Positions 48,901 to 60,900 of a DNA stretch of 64,000 nucleotides are shown piece after piece. The translations under genes and the position numbers were made by a program. Source of the stretch: Astropecten irregularis (lineage: Eukaryota > Echinodermata > Asteroidea > Paxillosida > Astropectinidae). The notes beneath the pieces were generated by a model. It was not told the DNA's origin. It made no database searches and was given only the letters and a program-made list of their open reading frames with translations. Location: assembly GCA_963971285.1 (NCBI GenBank), contig OZ020252.1, positions 14,979,662 through 15,043,661 of the forward strand. Reading direction: 5' to 3'. Positions within the stretch are counted from its first letter, which is position 1. Each line of letters opens with the position of its first letter.

Positions 48901-51900
48901 AGTCATTATACTGAGGCTGCCACAAGATGGCGCTAGAGAGGCGCTAATCAGTCTTTAAAAATTAATTTGATTACATATGTATTATGGTCTCCTAATTTCT
49001 ACCGTTTTTTTAAAAGAACTTTGCAGCACTTCATACTTTAAGTATCTGTATGCGTATGGATACAGTCCACATGTTTTTTGTGGTTTATGATCCAGTCCCC
49101 CAGTGGAGACTGTTGTAACGCGTCTATTAAGCAGGTATTGTCTTGTGTGGTGTAGTGTAGAGTGCTAGGGTAAGATTTACATGTACATGTATGATTGGTT
49201 ACCATTCCATGAGCACCTCCTTGTTTGTTTTCTACAAACAGGTAACTAATTCCTGCTGTTTTGATTTTTGTTGTAGGCCACGCCTATCACTCCATTTCCC
49301 CCGGTCAAGGCTTCCATCAGATTCACCTATGTTCTGCACGACTGGACTCAGTACACCTGGTCTCTTCAACCCCCAGGTAATTTGTAGGATTCGCAGTCAT
49401 GACTTGGTTGTCGTTTCCTTAAGAGGTGTCCTTTACCCTCTGTCTTTGTCTCCGCCTCATCTCTGTCTCGTCTCTGTCTCCATCTCATCTCCATCTCCGG
49501 CTCCGTCTCCATCTCATCTCTGTCTCTGTATCCGTCTCCATCTCTTTCTCATCTCCATCTCCGTCTCCGTCTCTGTTTCTGTCGCCGTCGCTGTCTGCAC
49601 CTCCATCTTCATCTCTGCCTCGTCTCTGTTTTCATCTCTGTCTCCATCTCCATCTCCATCTCCATCTCATCTCTGCCTCATCTCCATCTCCGTCTCCGTC
49701 TCTGTCTCTGTCTCCATCATGATCTCCATCTCCACCTCCGTCTCTCTCTCTATCTCTGTCTTTGTCTCATTTCCGTCTCCTTCTCTGTCTCATCTCCATG
49801 TCCTTGTCTGAGCCGTCTCCATCTCTATGTCCTTCTCGGTCACCGTCTCTTTCTATGTCTATGTCTCTGTCTTGAATAAACTTTTTCATTGAGGTGCTCA
49901 GTGTATAATAAATGTAACATGGATTTTAATTTCAAAATAAAAATTTGTCTTGGAAATCTGACACAATTCCCAAATACATATTAATCAAAGTGTCTTTCTT
50001 TATGATTCAAATCTCTAGACATGGATTCACCCCTGGGGGATGAAGTGGGCTATCCCGGCTTCAAGGCCCTCCCCTTTGGGGCAGTGGAAGATCCAATCAG
50101 TGAGTTACACCTGTCCGCTACCTGGCCTTCCCAAGCCGAGAACACGGTTGTGGACAACGATGTATATTCGTAAGTATTAAAAGGTTGTGAATCCTAACAT
50201 GCTCTGTGTTGGGGCAGTGAAGATGAATTGCTTATTGATTGATTGATCATTGATTATTGGCAAATGGTTCTGAGGCATGCAGCACCTGAATTTGACACTG
50301 TCTAATAGACAGACTGCACGACCAATGTCACATGCCATCACAGGGGTATTTAGTGGGTATTTTGTCATCTCATTTGGGAAACGAGCAAAGAAGACATTTA
50401 TATCGTCTACATTCTTCTTTGCACATTTCCACTGCTGCTCTGTGCCAAATGAAATGGCAAAATGTCCACTTTACTTGACATGATGGCATGTAAACATTGA
50501 TCGAACAATCGGTTGGTTGCTTATTGCATTATTGTGGTAAGTCCACAGTAGTGTGAGACCCCTTATAAAGTTTTGAGTTGTTCACAGGCGCTTCTGATAT
50601 TTGTCTCAAGACATAGTAGACCCAACAAAGTAAAATTCTCACAGAAAGGGTAGCCACACATGAGAGAAGAGAGTTGAACAAACTGTTCCTGTGAGGCATG
50701 TACATGTAGTTCAGCTGTGTCTCCTCGAACAGATGTTCAATCTTACCTTTGTTCCATTTTTTGGCATTTTGCATTTTTTAATTGTCACTATCAAAGGTAA
50801 TACATTCTGTAGTTTTTGTCAAAGAAATGCAGATTCATAGGTGAAAATATCAAGAAAGATACAGCAACAATCATCTGCGAAATTGCCTGACCCATACGGT
50901 GCCAACTTTTTGAGAAAAAAGTGAAAAACCCCCACAGTATATTTAAAATCTTTTCACCTTTATTTTTTATCTTTTAAGGATAAAAATTGATTTTGGTCAA
51001 TTGGTTTCACTTTTTTCTGGATAAATACATTTCAGGCAGACAAATTTTAACGATATGTTTTGACCATCACCATCTTTGTACCCTGTAAGTTATAGGAAAA
51101 TCTGTGAAGATTTTTGTTTTTGTATGATACCAAAGTATGATAGTACCTTTAAATGTTATTTGTATTATTATCTCTAAATTATTTTCATAATTTTTCTGTT
51201 ACTGATTTGCATTTTATTATTATTTTTCCCAGAGACCTAGATGCCTCCCAGGCCCCTCTGTGGTCAGTCAGACTACGGCTGATGGACAAACCACAATGTC
51301 TGCTAGGTAAATATTTATACAAGATCACAATCTCCAATTTAGAATTAGTAGTTGATTCTTCTCACTTCATATCTGTTGCCTGTCTTCCTTGTCTTTCGGT
51401 CAGGGTGCCAGTATGGGCATTCTTTCAAAAATCAACCAGTGATCATCCATTCGTATGTTTCCTGACTAAAAATTGGCTGGGGTCTTTCTAGTTGTCTGCT
51501 AATTGACCGACTTTTCTTTCATTGATGACGTCTGGTGACAAACGATAGATACATGTGGGTTGTTTATTTTACTCCCTACATTAAGCCGACCATCCAAATT
51601 GCCAAAAGCTTGTCAGTGAAGTCAGCAGGCATATACTGGTTTCAGTTTTGATGTCATTTTATGGAGAGAAGCTTTTATACTGGTCGGGCCCAGCCTCTGA
51701 AAAGCCTGGCCAGGCCTGAGCCTTTGGGCTGTAATCCTCTTCTTGTCAGCCCTAAATTTCTCTAGGATAAGGCTGCTTTAAATCAGTAAATCCTGTCTAC
51801 ATACTCGATGCTGTCCATGATCAATGTGGACTCAACCTGTCAATCTGGTTTATGTGACCCAGGACACAGCAGGGGCTTATGAAGTTGGTAAATCAAGGCT

Positions 51901-54900
51901 AGGAGTTATATACATAGAAGCCAAGTGCCCAGGCAAAGCCCAAGCCAGGGCTGGCTTTTCAATAATTTGGCTCAACCATTATTACTCCCAAACGTCTCCC
52001 GAACGTACCATGCATCTGCTAGATGAAAAGCAGTCAACAGCCACTGGGTGCAAGTGCACGTATTGTGCCGTCGTATATCTTCAGAATTTGCACCTTTCAG
52101 GCACCGATGGCTGTTGCATCAACTTTGTCTTGAGGCGATGAAAAGACAGGCCATGGAAAACTGCCCCAGCAAACAAAATCTGTGCATTCCACAATTCTGT
52201 TTGTAATTTTTATCTCCGAATCACAAAAGAAGCATTTCCCGTTTGTGTCTTCTACTTTCAATGGATGCTGTCTTGAACATTTCCAGGGGAGTACCTGAGT
52301 GCTTTTGTGGAACTTGTCTACAATCGGGATTCCACAGACCAGCTTCTCGGCAAGCCAGCCTTTGACGATAACGATGATGGTGAGTTCTGAGCCATCCACT
52401 GTCCCCTGCCTTACCCAATAGGCCCCGCCCACTGTTTATTTCTGACCAATCACAGCCGTGGTTTTATGTCGTCCAACATGCATTCGCTGGAGTCAGGGCA
52501 GGCATACCTGGGGTCGATTTTAACGAAACCCTACGATCGATGGTAACTCGAAGTTACGAAGGATGTAAAGCCATCTTATTCTACATAGGGCTGCAATGCA
52601 TGATAAGTCGTACGATTGATAGTAAGTTACGATGAGTTTGGTGAAATCGACCCCTGGGCAGGCATATGAAGCGGGCAATTGAAATGTGCCCTTTGTGTCC
52701 ATAGGGGGATTTCACATTAGTGCCGTCTGCGCATAACAGCATCAAAACCAAGGCTCTCTGTGCTGAACTTCAGCAGTGCCGCCACGGCCACTCGACACAG
52801 TACAGCCTGCATGCGCTACACGAATATCACACTCTCAGCTCAGGTTTGAGTTCGCTTGTGTACAAGTTGACCTGCTACTTTGCAGACCGTAAAAGTGGAC
52901 ACAAACAGCCTCGTTTCCAAATGCGGAAGCACGCAGATCGATTCTAAATGCGTCATATTAGGATTACTCTATTTCCCATGCGTACGTTGGGAGGGGCTTA
53001 ATAGATCAGTCTGTTGCTTGTTCGTCCGAACGATTTTTGGAACAAACATAAAGTAAGTTCATGTTTTATAAGAAAAATCGAGTCGGGTTTTCGCTTGTTT
53101 CTCGTGACTCAGATGTCCGATTGAGCTCAAATTTTCACTGGTTTATTATTTCATGTACATGTTTGATCAGACAAAGTATGAGTGCAGTCCTGTGACCTTT
53201 ACCAATCATGTATTGTACCTTTAAAGGTACTATCATATTTTGATAGCCTACCGAAACAGAAATCTTCACAGGGTATAAAAGATGATGATGGTAGAAACAT
53301 ACCGTTGCAATTTGTCTGGAATGTATTTGTTTGTTCCTTGCTGTAGAAACCTCTGAGCAGATCAGTCAAGCTCTGCAGCGGCTGACCGATCCAGGACGCG
53401 TCCATCTCCCCACGCTGTCCTCAGTGGTCAGCAAGGCTCGTACCAGGATAAGATCCCGCCAGCGGCAAGTGGAGGCCCCAATCTCCGTGGATACCCTCAA
53501 CGAACTGCTCGTGGTAAGATCATTGTTAATAATAGGGTCTCCCTTGCTTTGGCCCCTCAGCTTCCCCTCATATTAGCATAGCTCTCAAGTTTGCGTGTTT
53601 GAAATACTAGTCCATCCAGTGATCGCTCAATTGTGGGGGAGAGGGTATAAGAAGGTTGCGTGTTCATGAGTAACTGACTCCAGAGCTGCAGTGGCGCCAA
53701 TTTCATAAAACTGTTAAGCACAAAAATTTGCTTAGCACCAAAATGTCATTGAAAATGCCATTTGATATTCATGGTCAGCAAACAACAGCCAAAGAACAAT
53801 CACAAGTGATACACAACACGTGGAAATTTGGTTGTTAACCCTGTTTATATTAAGACAGAAATGTCATGCTTAGCAAATTTTTGTGCTTTAACAGTTTTAT
53901 GAAATTGGCCCCTGTAGGTCTTGCTGTAAGTAAGAATATATCATGCAGTTGTTATATACATCGGCAATGTTACACAGACAGTGTATTGTAATCAACCTGC
54001 GTTATGCATTCACAGACTGCAACATTACTGTACGTTGCTTCCGTGCAACATTTGGTAAAACACATGCAGTCACAAGCAGAAGTCACGCTGTTTTCTTATG
54101 TGGACCTAGACTGCAACAGGGCTCGAAATATCCACTAGACCGTGGACCGAGTCTAGTGATTTCAGTGTCGGTCTAGTAAAGTGTGTTCTGCACTAGTCCG
54201 GCTGTCTAGTGATTTTGTTTTCCTTGCACAATTGAAATGGTGCCTAAATTGATGCTTTTTGACACAATATTACATATAATTACAGTTTTCCTATGTACAT
54301 GAATGCCTCAGGCCTAGCGAAAAAAGTTTAGGTCTAGTAAAATGCTTCAGTTACTAGACCTGCTGTCCAGTGCCCCTTTTCACGAAATTCGAGCCCTGCT
54401 GCAATCGTGATTGTTTTTATCTTCGCTATTAAGAGAAATACTAAAAATCAGGTCTTTAGTGGGCATGCACGTCGATTGGCGAGTCAAACTTGTGTAATGC
54501 GGGTCACAATGCTCTGTATGAGCATTTCCATTTAAAATCATTTCAGTGTCGGAGATGACATTTGAAAGGGCATCAGTGCCAAGACCATGTCATCAGTGGA
54601 GTCCACCACGCCTGATAAAAAGTGACTGTGATCTTTTGCTTCTTATCAATTTAATTCAATACAACATTTATTTCCATTTGCAAAATTAAAATATCTTGGT
54701 CTCCTGGACTTGGTCTTCACTGGCAGCACCTGTTTCCTGATGCGGCCCTTCAGGATGAGATGAGCCAGGGAGAGGATGCTCCAGAGGAGGTCACGGAGGA
54801 AGGGTCCGGGTCAGAGGACAAACAGCAGGAGGAGGAGAAGGAGAAAGACGAGTCTGAACCGGTCAACGTCCAGCCAGAGGTCAAGGTATAAAGTCTACTA

Positions 54901-57900
54901 TTATATTCATGCAAATTGCTGGTTATTAGCGCAAGGCTGTTCAGCCACTCCAAGGCAAGAGCTGGCTCTATTTTACTTAGTGAGAACAATTGGTTAATGC
55001 CAGTCCTTCAATCTGAAACAAGACTGATAGTGTCTTTACCATACAAATAGGACTGGATGGAAAGGGGTACTTAGTCCTCAGCAAGGCAGCAATGAATGCC
55101 CCCCCCCCCTGTGGTGTGGAGAAATCAGTCTCTCACACTGAAACAAGACTGATGGTCTCTGTACAGAACACATAAGACTGGAAGGAGTACCTAGTCCACA
55201 GCAAGGCAGCTATGAATACCTCCACCCCTGTGGTGTGGAGAAACCAGTCCTTCACACCAAAACAAGACTGTCAGTCTCTTTTGATTACCAATAATACTGG
55301 AATAGAATTTTGCCAAATTGCCAGTACATTATTGGTCGAATGATGCAATGTGATGCACAACGAAATAGCGAGCTGCCAAAATTAGCTATTTTGGTTTGAT
55401 TGATATTTTTTCACCCTAGAAAGTTGACTTTCAATTTCAATTTTCTTTATATGAATATTTTCTTCATTCCCTTCTGTCCTCTCTCCTTTCCTCCTCTCTG
55501 TAACGCCACTTGCTTCCAATCCAAGGAGTGGTACCGTCACTTTAAGACTGGTCCCGAGGAGAGCATCACATACAAGCTGGCTGTGGCTATGTGCATCATG
55601 AACCACAGCCACGGCGGGCTGAAGGCCGTGGCCCATCTGTGGCAGGAGTTTGTACTGGAGATGAGATATCGCTGGGAGAACAAATACTTGATACCTGGGT
55701 CAGTATTGAAATGAATCTCAAAAACCTTATTACTAATGCATTAAAGGCAGTGTACAGTATTTGCAAGGCCTCCAAAAACAAAATTATGGTGTTTGAGACA
55801 GAAAATGGACTCAACAGTTCGTAAACAGTGCAAACAGTCGCCATGGGAAATCTTGGTTCATCAGATGCTGGTTTTTCGTCCGAACTATTTAGTAGCATTT
55901 TGAAAGCGTGGTGTAACCGTGAAGGATTCGGAGGGGGCAAGATATTTCAGCCGTATTTCTGCTATCCAGATGAACAAAGTGTAACAAGTATACATGAAAC
56001 ATCATCTGTAAGGAAGTTGAAGACCTTCACTTCTGTTTTAAAAAGTACCAAATTCAGCTAAAATGCACATCTTTGCAAATCCTATATGCTCCCTTTAAGA
56101 CTATAAACAGCTTCTTTGCTTTACAAGTGTTTTTACTGCTGCAAATTGCTCATCAACCAAAGTAATGACTTGACATTATATCATAGGGCTCAATTGCCCA
56201 GTTGGTAATAGTGCCAGTACGGTATTCTGGGGAGGTCGCTGGTTCGAATCCCGCTCCAGTTAGTTTTTCTTCGTTCACTTTTCAATGACTTAAAATTAAT
56301 CCAGTCAGTTTCCCTTGTGGTTACCTGATGAAATATATCATGCTTTGAGTTGGGAGGGTCTGACGTTTGAATCCTAGCAGGATCTTTTAGCCTTTGAGAA
56401 AGACCCTATTGAATCAAAACATCAGGCTGTCCTAAGTGAACAAAGAAAAATTGACTGGAGCGGGATTCGAACCAGTGGCATTTGGAATACCGTACTGGTG
56501 CTCTTACCAACTGAGCTACCCTGCTCTATGTTAGTGGTGTTCCTAATAGTAGTCAATTATCTTTCTTCGTTTGGCGGTCAAAAGCCATAAAACCACATAC
56601 ATACCGCTGCTCTTTTGTAATTTTGCTGAGCGTGATAATTATAAAAAAGAATGATGGATCCTGTAATTTTGAGTACATGAAAGTCACCTTGTATTTGATC
56701 AAGAATATTCCTTGCTTGTTGTCCTCATAGACTTGCCCCGGGTAATCCTAACATGGGCTGCTGCCTGCTGCATCAGAAACTGCAGGTAAGATTCCTTTGA
56801 AGATTACTCGTACCCAGACTGAAGGCCTCCACCACCCCTTGCTGTGTTTTATGCATGGTCTGTTGCTGTACATCATCGGTCGGATTGCTTTTGAGGGGGC
56901 GGGGGGTTGGGAGGGGGGTGTTCAAGAGAGCTTTCATTCCAGTCCTCTAGTTTCCAAAAATGCATATAATGAAACTAGACTATGAAAAATGTCATGCATC
57001 TCAAATTCAAAAGCAGTGTTCTTTTTTTGTTGATGATGTTTTTGGACGTCACCAATCATAGCAATCAATGATTACTAATTGGTTGTTTGATGTTTGAGGG
57101 GTTTTTTGAAGAGGAAAGCACAGCTGGCAATGTTGCCTTTTAGTCACAAATGTAATAAATTGGTTGGAGACAGTAATTCAATTGTTCCATAGTTTCGCCA
57201 AGTCAAACTATTTTCATCACCATTTTAAATCTTTGGATTCTGGTTTTGATTCTTGTTCTGATTCTGGTTCTGGTTCTGATTCTGATTCTGATTCTGGTTC
57301 TGATTCTGGTTCTAATTCTGATTCTGGTTCTGGTTCTGATTCTGATTCAGGTTCTGATTCAGATTCTGGTTCTGGTTCTAATTCTGGTTCTGATTCTGAT
57401 TCTGGTTCTGATTTTGATTTTGATTTTGATTTTGATTTTGATTTTGATTCTGGTTCTGGTGCTGATTTTGTTTCTGATTCTGATTCTGATTCTGTTTGTG
57501 AAAAAAGATGCTGAATTGCTGCATCGTCCGCAAGAAAGCCCGCGAAGATCGACAGAATGTGACCCGGACTGTCTCCGATGACGTGTCAACCAGCACAAGT
57601 AGCTTAGACCCCAAGCTTGCCCCAGAGACAGAAGAAACAGTCTCCCCTGATGATAACGATGGTATCAGCAGCACAAGCAGCCGCAGCGGCAGCATAACCC
57701 CATCTACCTCGGCCAATCAGCTTTCAGGGGAGGAGTCAAGCCTGTGCCAGACGGCCTCCCGGGGCTCAGCCGTCGGTGAGGCCCAGTCGGCCAGGAGCGA
57801 CACTGACAGCGAAGAGGAGTTCTTCGAGTGCGACGATGACTCCTTCGCGGGGAGCGCCCTTGCGAGCAAAACCGAGGCTGAATCCAGCGAGATGGAGATT

Positions 57901-60900
57901 GAGGCCGTAGGAGAGCCGGATGCCCCCGTGGAGTCCAGCGGGAACGACGACAAAGCCAGCAAACTGCAGGGAGTCAAGAATGAAAGCAAACCACGGAAGG
58001 CCTGTGGAAGGCTGCGACCGTGTGGGGAGCTGAAACTGCTGAATAGAGACGAACCCCTGTACATCCCAGTAACTCAGGTACGTCAATTGAAACAGAAAAC
58101 AGATTGGCATCATTAATCACTAGAAACTGATAAACTAGAATGCTGTAGAAGACAACAATGGCACTAGAACAGTCATTAGAGAGATTTGACTGTCTCTACT
58201 TTCCATTTCACAGAAATAACTGAGAGCAACTTTAATGCTGGTCAGGCCTAGCCACTGAAAAGCCATGCCTGGGCTTTCCCTGGGGCTATCAACTTTAAGC
58301 CCCTGCTTTGCCTTGGGTCACAGTTGGTATTTACAGGTTGAGACCATGTTGATCATGGACAGTGTCCAGAAGCAGGGCTTTACTTTAAAAAGCAGCTTTG
58401 TTGTAAAGAAGTTCAGGGTTAGCAAAAAGAAGATTACAGGCCTGAAGGCTGGGCCTGGCCAGGCTTTTCAGTGCCTGGGCCTGACCAGTATCAACGATCC
58501 TCTCCCCAAACTAAAACACTACATGCAGTATCCAATTTTCTTGGGCAGGGCCAATTTGAATTGAAAGAAGTTTCATTCAGCTCATTGAATTCCACAAAAT
58601 AAAAATGATATAAATTGTTTTGATAATGGAATGGAATTTTTGCAAAACTTCCTCGGTAATCGTTGTTGTCCCCACTATCAGTCAAAATATAAAATCATTG
58701 CATTGGTTTAAAATGAAAAAGAAAAACCTTGGTAGACATTGTGTGTGAATGATGCTTACTGTATTATGATTGATTTTGTAATGCCAGGACCCTGCCCCTA
58801 TGACGGAGGACATGCTAGAGGAACATGCTGAGGTATTGGCCCAGCTGGGCACAACATCCGAGGGAGCTGAGCTCAGAGCCAAGATGCAGAGTGCTTGCCT
58901 CCTGTCCGACATGCAGGCATTCAAGGTAGGCCCACTGTGCGTGAGATTGACTCTTCCCAAGAAGAAAATTGATAACCCAGGGTTAAAATTTATTTGGTGA
59001 TCGTGGTATGTATTCCTTTCTTGACAGGCTGCGAATCCCGGTTGCGAACTGGAAGACTTTGTGAGATGGTATTCACCCAGAGACTGGATCGAAGATGAGG
59101 ATGATGAAGTGGAGGAAGAAGAGGAGGAGGTGGAGGAAAAGGAAGAAGACATGGAGGCAACGATGGAGGGTGGATCTATGGAACTAGACAGTGCCAGCAG
59201 GAGAAGGATCAAAGGCTGTCTCAGTCAGAGGATGATGGTGGGTATTCATGATCAAGAGACTCAAGGGGGGACAGAGAGGCCCTGAGGACACTGCCAACCT
59301 CCTTGGCCTTCCTCCAAATTCCAGACCAGGGGCCTTCCTCAAACCTCGGCTCCAGCTCAGGCTCCTGCTTTGTCTCTGTCATCCATATGCTGAAAATATA
59401 GGTTGTGGTTTTTCATTGAAGCTGAAGCTCTGTTTTTTTTAAACCAGAAAATCTACTTCCGAACCGCGGCCAAAAGCCTCTATTTTGATACCCGTTATTT
59501 TAGAGTGGAGCCCCTGAAGGAAATTGCAGAGTCAGTGCTGCCGGACTACGGATTTTTGAAAACTAATTCTGATTCGAGTGAACGCAAAGAAGCATGCAGG
59601 TTTCCCACAGATGTTGAAAATCATGGAAGTCATAGAAAGTCATGGAAAAGTCAGGGAATCTGAAAATTTCCCCCGAAGGTTACGGAATGGCCTTGTTTTC
59701 TTGGCAATGCTAATCCTATTTTAATAATTGAAACGCTCATACCTATGCCTAATGTGCTTCTTAGTTAGTCATGTCTTTTGAGTTGATCAAGTATAGTCCA
59801 CGCCTACAAGGGTATACTATTGGTTATAAAATATACCAACCAAAGTAAAATGTTGAATATTAACCGACATGGATGAGCACTGCATACTCGAAGCTTGTTG
59901 AATGCACATGAACAAATTCATGCACTAGCTCAGGTGGGATTCAAACCCACGACCACCTGCTTGCAAGTAAAAGTTGTTTTTTGTCAAATGAATTCTGTGT
60001 GTTTAGACGTTTCAGGATCTGCACTCTTAACGACAAAATGAAAGTGAGGTCTTGATTGGTATAGTCCATGGCATAGTCCTATCTAATTTGTACCTTTCTG
60101 CTGCTAGCTCCCAGGTAACATGTGGCGGGAGGTCTGGTCCCAGTCCAAACCGGTTCCTGCCCACCTCCAGAAGAGGCTCTTTGACGACACCAAGGAGGCT
60201 GAGAAGGTCCTGCACTTCCTTGCCTCCCTCAAGCCTGGCGAGGTGGTGCTGCATCTCCTACCGCTGATCATTCATGCGGCCCTCAGGCGGCTGGAGGAAG
60301 CCAGTGAGTATCCAATCACTGACAAATCCAACCATTAATTATTTGTTAACGATTGGGGCCATAGGTGGCAAAGTGCATTAGGCACTCGCCTCTCACCAAT
60401 GTGGCCCGGGTTCGATCCCGGCTTCGATCATTTATGTGAGTAGAGTTGTGCGTTGGTTCTCTCCTATGCTACAAGGGTTTTTCTTCGGGTTCTCCGGTTT
60501 TCCTCCCTCCACACAAATCACACACTTCCGATCTCTGGCTGTGCTCCGTGATCATATATGGGTTGAATTTTGCTGGCAGCCAAAGGCGCCGCTGTCAACT
60601 CGATCACGTTGTAGCCGCATCCTTTGCAATTCAGCACTGTGCATATTGTAATTGCTGGGCACTTATGGAAAACAGTGTTTCACAGAGAGGTAACCCCAGG
60701 GTAAACAAGAAAGGAATAAATAAATAAAATAACAATGCAAAAATTCAACAAAAGGTGTTCATCCTCATGTAACGTGCCTCTAAACTCTGCCTTTTTGCAG
60801 ATGTAGAAGATGTTCCTTCATTACAGCCACACTTTCCAGGTCTGGTTAGCAAAGCTTCACGAGCCACACGAGCCCCAACTCAGGACAGTAGAAAGTACGA

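Noticed and set aside
49191-49811. 206-codon open frame rich in Ser, Pro and Val
   Set aside because: It overlaps RAB3GAP1 exon 8 in part, then runs through the TCTCCA/TCTCTG microsatellite. The composition comes from the repeat.
55741-56098. Conserved open frame shared with 17638-18032 (both encode ETENGLNSS near one end)
   Set aside because: The two copies are similar at DNA level on account of being one transposon family. The frame is short, has no domain, and similarity alone does not show coding.
57164-57514. Ser-Asp/Ser-Gly repeat frame like an extracellular SD-repeat protein
   Set aside because: It is the translation of a GATTCT/GGTTCT microsatellite in a RAB3GAP1 intron, and other frames are open for the same reason.
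59926-59980. Reversed B-box-like GGGATTCAAACCC with AGCTCAGGTGG
   Set aside because: It resembles a tRNA or SINE remnant but no full cloverleaf or tail can be seen.
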